Shown: positions 34,101-47,199 of the stretch, in pieces | Layout of the letters: every line of letters begins with the position of its first letter | How positions within the stretch are numbered: the stretch's first letter is position 1 | From: Pogonophryne albipinna | Taxonomy: Eukaryota; Chordata; Actinopteri; Perciformes; Artedidraconidae | Reading direction: 5' to 3' | DNA: 64,000 bases | Assembly (NCBI GenBank): GCA_028583405.1 | Contig: JAPTMU010000269.1 | Span: forward strand, 232,871-296,870 | Program-made: the position numbers and the translations under genes | The notes under the pieces: model-generated | Databases searched by the model: none | Told to the model about the DNA's origin: nothing | Seen by the model: only the letters and a program-made list of their open reading frames with translations

Positions 34101-37100
34101 AGAAGTAGAAAGTACAGGTATTTGTGTTCAACATGTAAGAAGTAGAAAGTACAGGTATTGGGTTCAACATGTAAGAGAAGTAGAAAGTACAGGTATTTGT
34201 GTTCAACATGTAAGAAGTAGAAAGTACAGGTATTTGTGTTCAACATGTAAGAAGTAGAAAGTACAGGTATTTGGGTTCAACATGAGAAGTAGAAAGTACA
34301 GGTATTTGTGTTCAACATGTAAGAAGTAGAAAGTACAGGTATTTGGTTCAAATGAAGAAGTAGAAAGTACAGGTATTTGGGTTCAACATGTAAGAAGTAG
34401 AAAGTACAGGTATTTGGGTTCAACATGTAAGAAGTAGAAAGTACAGGTATTTGGGTTCAACATGTAAGAGAGTAGAAAGTACAGGTATTTGGTTCAACAT
34501 GTAAGAAGTAGAAAGTACAGGTATTTTTGGGTTCAACATGTAAGAAGTAGAAAGTACAGGTATTTGGGTTCAACATGTAAGAAGTAGAAAGTACAGGTAT
34601 TTGGTTCACATGTAAGAAGTAGAAAGTACAGGTATTTGGTTCAACATGTAAGAAGTAGAAAGTACAGGTATTTGGGTTCAACATGAGAGAAGTAGAAAGT
34701 ACAGGTATTTGGGTTCAACATGTAAGAAGTAGAAAGTACAGGTATTTGAGTTCAACATGTAAGAAGTAGAAAGTACAGGTATTGGGTTCAACATGAGAGA
34801 AGTAGAAAGTACAGGTATTTGGGTTCAAACAGTAAGAAGTAGAAAGTACAGGTATTTGGGTTCAACATGAGAGAAGTAGAAAGTACAGGTATTTGAGTTC
34901 AACATGTAAGAAGTAGAAAGTACAGGTATTTGTGTTCAACATGTAAGAAGTAGAAAGTACAGGTATTTGGGTTCAACATGTAGAGAAGTAGAAAGTAAAG
35001 GTATTTGTGTTCAACATGTAAGAAGTAGAAAGTACAGGTATTTGTATTCAACATAAGAAGTAGAAAGTACAGGTATTTGGTTCAACATGTAAGAAGTAGA
35101 AAGTACAGGTATTTGGTTCAACATGTAAGAAGTAGAAAGTACAGGTATTGAGTTCAACATGAGAGAAGTAGAAAGTACAGGATTGGGTTCAACATGTAGA
35201 AAGTAGAAAGTACAGGTATTTGAGTTCAACATGAGAAGTAGAAAGTACAGGTATTGGGGTTCAACATGAAGAAGTAGAAAGTACAGGTATTTGGTTCAAC
35301 ATGAGAGAAGTAGAAAGTACAGGTATTTGGTTCAACATGTAAGAAGTAGAAAGTACAGGTATTTGGGTTCAACATGAGAGAAGTAGAAAGTACAGGTATT
35401 TGTGTTCAACATGTAAGAAGTAGAAAGTACAGGTATTTGGGTTCAACATGTAGAAGTAGAAAGTACAGGTATTTGGTTCAACATGAGAAGTAGAAAGTAC
35501 AGGTATTTGGGTTCAACATGTAAGAAGTAGAAAGTACAGGTATTTGGGTTCAACATGTAAGAAGTAGAAAGTACAGGTATTTGGGTTCAACATGTAAGAA
35601 GTAGAAAGTACAGGTATTTGAGTTCAACATGAGAGAAGTAGAAAGTACAGGTATTTGGGTTCAACATGTAAGAAGTAGAAAGTACAGGTATTTGGGTTCA
35701 ACATGTAAGAAGTAGAAAGTACAGGTATTTGGTTCAACATGAGAGAAGTAGAAAGTACAGGTATTTGTTCAACATGTAAGAAGTAGAAAGTACAGGTATT
35801 TGGGTTCAACATGAGAGAAGTAGAAAGTACAGGTATTTGTGTTCAACATGTAGAAGTAGAAAGTACAGGTATTTGTGTTCAACATGTAAGAAGTAGAAAG
35901 TACAGGTATTTGGTTCAACATGAGAAGTAGAAAGTACAGGTATTTGAGTTCAACATGAGAGAAGTAGAAAGTACAGGTATTTGTGTTCAACATGTAAGAA
36001 GTAGAAAGTACAGGTATTTGTGTCAACATGAAGAAGTAGAAAGTACAGGTATTTGAGTTCAACATGAGAGAAGTAGAAAGTACAGGTATTTGTGTTCAAC
36101 ATGTAAGAAGTAGAAAGTACAGGTATTTGGGTTCAACATGTGAGAAGTAGAAAGTACAGGTATTTGAGTTCAACATGTAAGAAGTAGAAAGTACAGGTAT
36201 TTGGGTTCAACATGAAGAAGTAGAAAGTACAGGTATTGAGTTCAACATGTGAGAAGTAGAAAGTACAGGTATTTGTGTTTCAACATGAGAGAAGTAGAAA
36301 GTTACAGGTATTGTGTTCAACATGTAAGAAGTAGAAAGTACAGGTATTTGGTTCAACATGAGAGAAGTAGAAGTACAGGTATTGGTTTCAACATGAGAGA
36401 AGTAGAAAGTACAGGTATTTGGGTTCAACATGTAAGAAGTAGAAAGTACAGGTTATTTGTGTTCAACAGTAAGAAGTAGAAAGTAAGGTATTTGAGTTCA
36501 ACATGAGAGAAGTAGAAAGTACAGGTATTTGAGTTCAACATGTAAGAAGTAGAAAGTACAGGTATTTGGGTTCAACATGTAAGAAGTAGAAAGTACAGGT
36601 ATTTGAGTTCAACATGTAAGAAGTAGAAAGTACAGGTATTTGGTTCAACATGTAAGAAGTAGAAAGTACAGGTATTTGGGTTCAACATGTAAGAAGTAGA
36701 AAGTACAGGTATTTGAGTTCAACATAGTAAGAAGTAGAAAGTACAGGTATTTGTGTCAACATGTAAGAAGTAGAAAGTACAGGTATTGTTCAACATGTAA
36801 GAAGTAGAAAGTACAGGTATTTGGGTTCAACATGTAAGAAGTAGAAAGTACAGGTATTTGAGTTCAACATGTAAGAAGTAGAAAGTACAGGTATTTGGTT
36901 CAACATGTAAGAAGTAGAAAGTACAGGTATTTGGGTTCAACATGAGAGAAGTAGAAAGTACAGGTATTTGGGTTCAACATGTAAGAAGTAGAAAGTACAG
37001 GTATTTGGGTTCAACAGTAAGAAGTAGAAAGTACAGGTATTTGGGTTCAACATGGTAAGAAGTAGAAAGTACAGGTATTTGGGTTCAACATGAGAGAAGT

Positions 37101-38138
37101 AGAAAGTACAGGTATTTGGGTTCAACATGAGAAGTAGAAGTACAGGTATTTGGGTTCAACATGTAAGAAGTAGAAAGTACAGGTATTTGTGTTTCAACAT
37201 GAGAGAAGTAGAAAGTACAGGTATTTGGTTCAACATGTAAGAATAGAAAGTACAGGTATTTGGGTTAACATGTAAGAAGTAGAAAGTACAGGTATTTTGT
37301 TCAACAGTAAGAAGTAGAAAGTACAGGTATTTGAGTTCAACATGTAAGAAGTAGAAAGTACAGGTATTTGAGTTCAACATGTAAGAAGTAGAAAGTACAG
37401 GTATTTGAGTTCAACATGTAGGAAGTAGAAAGTACAGGTATTTGGGTTCAACATGGAGAAGTAGAAAGTACAGGTATTTGGGTTCAACATGTAAGAAGTA
37501 GAAAGTACAGGTATTTGGTTCAACATGTAAGAAGTAGAAAGTACAGGTATTTGGGTTCAACATGTGAGAAGTAGAAAGTCAGGTATTTGGTTCAACATGA
37601 GAGAAGTAGAAAGTACAGGTATTTTGGTTCAACATGTAGAGAAGTAGAAAGTACAGGTATTTGAGTTCAACATGAAGAAGTAGAAAGTACAGGTATTTGG
37701 TTCAACATGTAAGAAGTAGAAAGTACAGGTATTTGGGTTCAACATGTAAGAAGTAGAAAGTACAGGTATTTGTGGTTCAACATGTAAGAAGTAGAAAGTA
37801 CAGGTATTTGGGTTCAACATGTAAGAAGTAGAAAGTACAGGTATTTGGGTTCAACATGTAAGAAGTAGAAAGTACAGGTATTTGGGTTCAACATGTAAGA
37901 AGTAGAAAGTACAGGTATTTGGGTTCAACATGTAAGAAGTAGAAAGTACAGGTATTTGTTCAACATGTGAGAAGTAGAAAGTACAGGTATTGAGTTCAAC
38001 ATGTAAGAAGTAGAAAGTACAGGTATTTGGGTTCAACATGTGAGAAGTAGAAAGTACAGGTATTTGGTTCAACATGAGAAGTAGAAAGTACAGGTATTTG
38101 GGTTCAACATGTAAGAAGTAGAAAGTACAGGTATTGGG
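31101..38138. mobile_element. hAT-type MITE end plus about 190 units of a 37-bp minisatellite (arm 1)
   Basis: The left edge reads CAGAGATGATAAAAGTACAC, then CTTTACTCAAGTAGAAGTA, resembling one end of a very common fish hAT-type MITE. From about 31140 to the gap it is a 37-bp array containing TTCAACATGTAAGAAGTAGA and AAGTACAGGTATTTG. Small indels are frequent (GAGAGAAG, GTTCAACA, TTGGGTTC forms). The other end of the element is not seen because the contig stops in the array. Confidence 0.8.
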
Positions 38139-39138
38139 NNNNNNNNNNNNNNNNNNNNNNNNNNNNNNNNNNNNNNNNNNNNNNNNNNNNNNNNNNNNNN
38201 NNNNNNNNNNNNNNNNNNNNNNNNNNNNNNNNNNNNNNNNNNNNNNNNNNNNNNNNNNNNNNNNNNNNNNNNNNNNNNNNNNNNNNNNNNNNNNNNNNNN
38301 NNNNNNNNNNNNNNNNNNNNNNNNNNNNNNNNNNNNNNNNNNNNNNNNNNNNNNNNNNNNNNNNNNNNNNNNNNNNNNNNNNNNNNNNNNNNNNNNNNNN
38401 NNNNNNNNNNNNNNNNNNNNNNNNNNNNNNNNNNNNNNNNNNNNNNNNNNNNNNNNNNNNNNNNNNNNNNNNNNNNNNNNNNNNNNNNNNNNNNNNNNNN
38501 NNNNNNNNNNNNNNNNNNNNNNNNNNNNNNNNNNNNNNNNNNNNNNNNNNNNNNNNNNNNNNNNNNNNNNNNNNNNNNNNNNNNNNNNNNNNNNNNNNNN
38601 NNNNNNNNNNNNNNNNNNNNNNNNNNNNNNNNNNNNNNNNNNNNNNNNNNNNNNNNNNNNNNNNNNNNNNNNNNNNNNNNNNNNNNNNNNNNNNNNNNNN
38701 NNNNNNNNNNNNNNNNNNNNNNNNNNNNNNNNNNNNNNNNNNNNNNNNNNNNNNNNNNNNNNNNNNNNNNNNNNNNNNNNNNNNNNNNNNNNNNNNNNNN
38801 NNNNNNNNNNNNNNNNNNNNNNNNNNNNNNNNNNNNNNNNNNNNNNNNNNNNNNNNNNNNNNNNNNNNNNNNNNNNNNNNNNNNNNNNNNNNNNNNNNNN
38901 NNNNNNNNNNNNNNNNNNNNNNNNNNNNNNNNNNNNNNNNNNNNNNNNNNNNNNNNNNNNNNNNNNNNNNNNNNNNNNNNNNNNNNNNNNNNNNNNNNNN
39001 NNNNNNNNNNNNNNNNNNNNNNNNNNNNNNNNNNNNNNNNNNNNNNNNNNNNNNNNNNNNNNNNNNNNNNNNNNNNNNNNNNNNNNNNNNNNNNNNNNNN
39101 NNNNNNNNNNNNNNNNNNNNNNNNNNNNNNNNNNNNNN
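38139..39138. other. Assembly gap, exactly 1000 N, at the inversion centre
   Basis: 1000 N of arbitrary length between two contigs that both end in the same 37-bp array in opposite orientation. The N-terminal exons of fktn would be expected beyond this array. Confidence 0.99.
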
Positions 39139-42100
39139 TTCTACTTCTCTCATGTTGAACCAAATACCTGTACTTTCTACTTCTCTCATGTTGAACCCAA
39201 ATACCTGTACTTTCTACTTCTACATGTTGAACCTCAAATACCTGTACTTTCTACTTCTCTACATGTTGAACTCAAATACCTGTACTTTCTACTTCTTACA
39301 TGTTGAACCCAAATACCTGTACTTTCTACTTTCTACATGTTGAACCCAAATACCTGTACTTTCTACTTCTTACATGGTTGAACCCAAATACCTGTACTTT
39401 CTACTTCTCTCATGTTGAACCCAAATACCTGTACTTTCTACTTCTCTCATGTTGAACCAAATACCTGTACTTTCTACTTCTCTCATGTTGAACTCAAATA
39501 CCTGTACTTTTACTTTCTACATGTTGAACACAAATACCTGTACTTTCTACTTCTTACATGTTGAACACAAATACCTGTACTTTCTACTTCTTACATGTTG
39601 AACCAAATACCGTACTTTCTACTTCTCTACATGTTGAACCAAATACCTGTACTTTCTACTTCTCTACATGTTGAACCCAAATACCTGTACTTTCTATTCT
39701 TACATGTTGAACCCCAAATACCTGTACTTTCTACTTCTTACATGTTGAACCAAATACCTGTACTTTCTACTTCTTCATGTTGAACCCAATACCTGTACTT
39801 TCTACTTCTCACATGTTGAACCAAATACCTGTACTTTCTACTTCTTACATGTTGAACTCAAATACCTGTACTTTCTACTTCTCTCATGTTGAACCCAAAA
39901 ACCTGTACTTTCTACTTCTTACATGTTGAACCAAATACCTGTACTTTCTACTTCTACATGTTGAACCAAATACCTGTACTTTCTACTTCTTACATGTTGA
40001 ACCCAAATACCTGTACTTTCTACTTCTTACATGTTGAACTCAAAACCTGTACTTTCTACTTCTCACATGTTGAACCCAAATACCTGTACTTTCTACTTCT
40101 TACAGTTGAACCAAATACCTGTACTTTCTACTTCTTCATGTTGAACCCAAATACCTGTACTTCTACTTCTTACATGTTGAACCCAAATACCTGTACTTTC
40201 TACTTCTTACATGTTGAACCCAAATACCTGTACTTTCTACTTCTTCATGTTGAACCACAAATACCTGTACTTATACTTCTTACATGTTGAACCCAAATAC
40301 CTGTACTTTCTACTTCTTACATGTTGAACCCAAATACCTGTACTTTCTACTTCTTCATGTTGAACAAAATACCTGTACTTTCTACTCTATACATGTTGAA
40401 CCAAATACCTGTACTTTCTACTTCTACAGTTGAACCCAAATACCTGTACTTTCTACTTCTTACATGTTGAACCCAAATACCTGTACTTTCTACTTCTTAC
40501 ATGTTGAACCAAATACCTGTACTTTCTACTTCTACATGTTGAACTCAAATACCTGTACTTTCTACTTCTCTCATGTTGAACACAAATACCTGTACTTTCT
40601 ACTTCTTACATGTTGAACTCAAATACCTGTTACTTTCTACTTCTTACATGTTGAACTCAAATACCTGTACTTTCTACTTCTTACATGTTGAACCAAATAC
40701 CTGTACTTTCTACTTCTTACATGTTGAAACAAATACCTGTACTTTCTACTTCTACATGTTGAACCAAATACCTGTACTTTCTACTTCTTCACATGTTGAA
40801 CCCAAATACCTGTACTTTCTACTTCTTACATGTTGAACCAAATACCTGTACTTTCTACTTCTTACATGTTGAACCCAAATACCTGTACTTTCTACTTCTT
40901 CCATGTTGAACCACAAATACCTGTACTTTCTACTTCTCACATGTTGAACCCAAATACCTGTACTTTCTACTTCTTACATGTTGAACCCAAATACCTGTAC
41001 TTTCTACTTCTCTACATGTTGAACCCAAATACCTGTACTTTCTACTTCTTACATGTTGAACCAATACCTGTACTTTCTACTTCTTACATGTTGAACCAAA
41101 TACCTGTACTTTCTACTTCTTACATGTTGAACCAAATACCTGTACTTTCTACTTCTTACATGTTGAACTCAAATACCTGTACTTTCTACTTCTTACATGT
41201 TGAACTCAAATACCTGTACTTTCTACTTCTTACATGTTGAACCAAATACCTGTACTTTCTACTTCTTACATGTTGAACCAAATACCTGTACTTTCTACTT
41301 CTTACATGTTGAACAAATACCTGTACTTTCTACTTCTTACATGTTGAACCCAAATACCTGTACTTTCTACTTCTCTACATGTTGAACTCAAATACCTGTA
41401 CTTTCTACTTCTCTACATGTTGAACTCCAAATACCTGTACTTTCTACTTCTTACATGTTGAACACAAATACCTGTACTTTCTACTTCTTACATGTTGAAC
41501 TCAAATACCTGTACTTTCTACTTCTCTACATGTGAACCCAAATACCTGTACTTTCTACTTCTCTCATGTTGAACCCAAATACCTGTACTTTCTACTTCTT
41601 ACATGTTGAACCCAATACCTGTACTTTCTACTTCTCTACATGTTGAACCCAAATACCTGTACTTTCTACTTCTCTACATGTTGAACACAAATACCTGTAC
41701 TTTCTACTTCTTACATGTTGAACCACAAATACCTGTACTTTTCTACTTCTTCATGTTGAAACTCAAATACCTGTACTGTCTACTTCTTACATGTTGAACT
41801 ACAATACCTGTACTTTCTACTTCTCTACATGTTGAACCCAAATACCTGTACTTTCTACTTCTTACATGTTGAACTCAAATACCTGTACTTTCTACTTTCT
41901 TACATGTTGAACCAAAATACCTGTACTTTCTACTTCTTACATGTTGAACACAAATACCTGTACTTTCTACTTCTTAACATGTTGGAACACAACTACCTGT
42001 ACTTTCTACTTCTTACATGTTGACACACTAAATACCTGTACTTCTACTTCTTACATGTTGAACCAAATACCTGTACTTTCTACTTCTCTCATGTTGAACC

Positions 42101-45100
42101 AAATACCTGTACTTTCTACTTCTTAGCATGTTGAACCCAAATACCTTACTTTCTAACTTCTTACATGTTGAACCAAATACCTGTACTTTCTACTTCTCTC
42201 ATGTTGAACCAACTACCTGTACTTTTCTACTTCTCTCATGTTGAACCCAAATACCTGTACTTTCTACTTCTTACATGTTGAACAAAATACCTGTACTTTC
42301 ATACTTCTCTCATGTTGAACTAAAATACCTGTACTTTCTACTTCTACATGTTGAACCCAAATACCTGTACTTTCTCTTCTCTACATGTTGAACCAAATAC
42401 CTGTACTTTCTAGCTTCTCCATGTTGAACTCAAATACCTGTACTTTCTACTTTTTACATGTTGAACCCAAATACCTGTACTTTCTACTTCACATGTTGAA
42501 CCCAAATACCTGTACTTTCTACTTCTTACATGTTGAACCAAATACCTGTACTTTCTACTTCTCCATGTTGAACTCAAATACCTGTACTTTCTACTTCTTA
42601 CATGTTGAACACAAATACCTGTACTTTCTACTTCTTACATGTTGAACCCAAATACCTGTACTTTCTACTTCTCTCATGTTGAACCCAAATACCTGTACTT
42701 TCTACTTCTTACATGTTGAACCAAATACCTGTACTTTCTACTTCTCTCATGTTGAACTCAAATACCTGTACTTTCTCTTCTTACATGTTGAACCCAATAC
42801 CTGTACTTTCTACTTCTCTCATGTTGAACCAAATACCTGTACTTTTACTTCTTACATGTTGAACCCAAATACCTGTACTTTCTACTTCTCTCATGTTGAA
42901 CTCAAATACCTGTACTTTCTACTTCTTACATGTTGAACACAAATACCTGTACTTTCTACTTCTTACATGTTGAACACCAAATACCTGTACTTTCTACTTC
43001 TTACATGTTGAATACAAATACCTGTACTTCTACTTCTTACATGTTGAACACAAATACCTGTACTTTCTACTTCTCATGTTGAACCCAAATACCTGTACTT
43101 TCTACTTCTTACATGTTGAACACAAATACCTGTACTTTCTACTTCTTACATGTTGAACTCAAATACCTGTACTTCTACTTCTCTCATGTGAACCCAAATA
43201 CCTGTACTTTCTACTTCTTACATGTTGAACCCAAATACCTGTACTTCTACTTTCTCATGTTGAACCCAAATACCTGTACTTTCTACTTCTTACATGTTGA
43301 ACTCAAATACCTGTACTTCTACTTCTCTCATGTGAACCCAAATACCTGTACTTTCTACTCTCACATGTTGAACCAAATACCTGTACTTTCTACTTCTTAC
43401 ATGTTGAACCCAAATACCTGTACTTTCTACTTCTTACATGTTGAACTCAAATACCTGTACTTTCTACTTCTACATGTTGAACCCAAATACCTGTACTTTC
43501 TACTTCTTACATGTTGAACCCAAATACCTGTACTTTCTACTTCTTACATGTTGAACACAAATACCTGTACTTTCTACTTCTTACATCTTGAACCCAAATA
43601 CCTGTACTTTCTACTTCTTACATGTTGAACCAAATACCTGTACTTTCTACTTCTTACATGTTGAACCCAAATACCTGTACTTTCTACTTCTTACATGTTG
43701 AACACAAATACCTGTACTTTCTACTTCTTACATGTTGAACACAAATACCTGTACTTTCTACTTCTCACATGTTGAACCCAAATACCTGTACTTTCTACTT
43801 CTTACATGTTGAACACAAATACCTGTACTTTCTACTTCTCATGTTGAACACAAATACCTGTACTTTCTACTTCTTACATGTTGAACAAAATACCTGTACT
43901 TTCTACTTCTTACATGTTGAACACAAATACCTGTACTTTCTACTTCTCTCATGTTGAACCCAAATACCTGTACTTTCTACTTCTACATGTTGAACACAAA
44001 TACCTGTACTTCTACTTCTTACATGTTGAACACAAATACCTGTACTTTCTGACTTCTTACATGTTGAACCCAAATACCTGTTACTTTCTACTTCTCTACA
44101 TGTTGAACCCAAATACCTGTACTTTCTACTTCTTACATGTGAACCAAATACCTGTTACTTTCTACTTCTTACATGTTGAACCCAAATACCTGTACTTTCT
44201 ACTTCTTACATGTGAACACAAATACTGTACTTTCTACTTCTTACATGTTGAACCCAAATACCTGTACTTTCTACTTCTCTCATGTTGAACCCAAATACCT
44301 GTACTTTTACTTCTACATGTTGAACACAAATACCTGTACTTTCTACTTCTTACATGTTGAACACAAATACCTGTACTTTCTACTTCTTACATGTTGAACT
44401 CCAAATACCTGTGACGTTTCTACTTCTTACATGTTGAACTCAAATACCTGTACTTTCTACTTCTTACATGTTGAACCCAAATACCTGTACTTTCTACTTC
44501 TTACATGTTGAACCAAATACCTGTACTTTCTACTTCTTACATGTTGAACACAAATACCTGTACTTTCTACTTCTCTCATGTTGAACCCAAATACCTGTAC
44601 TTTCTACTTCTTACATGTTGAACACAAATACCTGTACTTTCTACTTCTTACATGTTGAACCCAAATACCTGTACTTTCTACTTCTTACATGTTGAACACA
44701 AATACATGTACTTTCTACTTCTTACATGTTGAACCCAAATACCTGTACTTTCTACTTCTCTCATGTTGAACCCAAATACCTGTACTTTCTACTTCTTACA
44801 TGTTGAACACAAATACCTGTACTTTCTACTTCTCACATGTTGAACTCAAATACCTGTACTTTCTACTTCTTACATGTTGAACACAAATACCTGTACTTTC
44901 TACTTCTCTCATGTTGAACCCAAATACCTGTACTTTCTACTTCTCACATGTTGAAACCCAAATACCTGTACTTTCTACTTCTTACATGTTGAACACAAAT
45001 ACCTGTACTTTCTACTTCTTACATGTTGAACACAAATACATGTACTTTCTACTTCTTACATGTTGAACACAAATACCTGTACTTTCTACTTCTCTCATGT

Positions 45101-46986
45101 TGAACCCAAATACCTGTACTTTCTACTTCTTACATGTTGAACACAAATACCTGTACTTTCTACTTCTCACATGTTGAACCCAAATACCTGTACTTTCTAC
45201 TTCTCACATGTTGAACCCAAATACCTGTACTTTCTACTTCTCTCATGTTGAACCCAAATACCTGTACTTTCTACTTCTTACATGTTGAACCCAAATACCT
45301 GTACTTTCTACTTCTTACATGTTGAAGCACAATACCTGTACTTTCTACTTCTTACATGTTGAACACAAATACCTGTACTTTCTACTTCTTACATGTTGAA
45401 CACAAATACCTGTACTTTCTACTTCTTACATGTTGAACACAAATACCTGTACTTTCTACTTCTCTCATGTTGAACCCAAATACCTGTACTTTCTACTTCT
45501 CTCATGTTGAACCCAAATACCTGTACTTTCTACTTCTCACATGTTGAACCCAAATACCTGTACTTTCTACTTCTTACATGTTGAACACAAATACCTGTAC
45601 TTTCTACTTCTTACATGTTGAACACAAATACCTGTACTTTCTACTTCTCTACATGTTGAACACAAATACCTGTACTTTCTACTTCTTACATGTTGAACTC
45701 AAATACCTGTACTTTCTACTTCTTACATGTTGAACACAAATACCTGTACTTTCTACTTCTTACATGTTGAACTCAAATACCTGTAACTTTCTACTTCTTA
45801 CATGTTGAACACAAATACCTGTACTTTCTACTTCTTACATGTTGAACACAAATACCTGTACTTTCTACTTCTTACATGTTGAACTCCAAATACCTGTACT
45901 TTCTACTTCTTACATGTTGAACTCAAATACCTGTACTTTCTACTTCTCTCATGTTGAACCTCAAATACCTGTACTTTCTACTTCTCTCATGTTGAACACA
46001 AATACCTGTACTTTCTACTTTTTACATGTTGAACACAAATACCTGTACTTTCTACTTCTCTCATGTTGAACTCAAATACCTGTACTTTCTACTTCTCTCA
46101 TGTTGAACACAAATACCTGTACTTTCTACTTTTTACATGTTGAACACAAATACCTGTACTTTCTACTTCTTACATGTTGAACTCAAATACCTGTACTTTC
46201 TACTTCTTACATGTTGAACACAAATACCTGTACTTTCTACTTCTTACATGTTGAACTCAAATACCTGTACTTTCTACTTCTTACATGTTGAACTCAATAC
46301 CTGTACTTTCTACTTCTCTCATGGTTGAACTCAAATACCTGTACTTTCTACTTCTCTCATGTTGAACACAAATACCTGTACTTTCTACTTTTTACATGTT
46401 GAACACAAATACCTGTACTTTCTACTTCTTACATGTTGAACACAAATACCTGTACTTTCTACTTCTCTCATGTTGAACACAAATACCTGTACTTTCTACT
46501 TCTTACATGTTGAACACAAATACCTGTACTTTCTACTTCTTACATGTTGAACACAAATACCTGTACTTTCTACTTCTTACATGTTGAACACAAATACCTG
46601 TACTTTCTACTTCTTACATGTTGAACACAAATACCTGTACTTTCTACTTCTTACATGTTGAACTACAAATACCTGTACTTTCTACTTCTTACATGTTGAA
46701 CACAAATACCTGTACTTTCTACTTCTTACATGTTGAAACCCAAATACCTGTAACTTTCTACTTCTTACATGTTGAACACAAATACCTGTACTTTCTACTT
46801 CTTACATGTTGAACCCAAATACCTGAACTTTCTACTTCTTACATGTTGAACACAAATACCTGTACTTTCTACTTCTTACATGTTGAACCCAAATACCTGA
46901 ACTTTCTACTTCTTACATGTTGAACACAAATACCCATAACCCTACTTCTACTTGAGTAAAGGATTTGTGTACTTTTATCATCTCTG
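39139..46986. mobile_element. 37-bp minisatellite (about 210 units) ending in the MITE terminus (arm 2)
   Basis: Reverse complement of the arm 1 array. It ends with TACTTCTACTTGAGTAAAGG, then GTGTACTTTTATCATCTCTG at 46986. Units near the gap (39139-44400) have many one-base indels, while 44450-46900 is much cleaner. Confidence 0.85.
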
Positions 46987-47052
46987 GAATTAACCAATGA
47001 CGGTCCAGAGTTTTATTTGATCCTCTGATGTTCGTTTATCACTCGCTCTCAG

Positions 47053-47199
47053 GCCGGCTTCCTATTGGCTGCCGAGCAGAAAGGCTTCGAGGTGATGGAG
47101 CTGCGAGGAGACGACCCCCGATTGGCCAGTCTGGACACCCTATCAGGAAACCAGATCCCGCTCCACTTCCTGCTCCGCCTCCACGGCCACATCATACAG
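47053..47199 (+). CDS. fktn: fktn first visible exon (arm 2)
   Basis: 147 nt after acceptor CGCTCTCAG, ending ATACAG|GTGGGA. The translation is the same as in arm 1. Confidence 0.95.
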
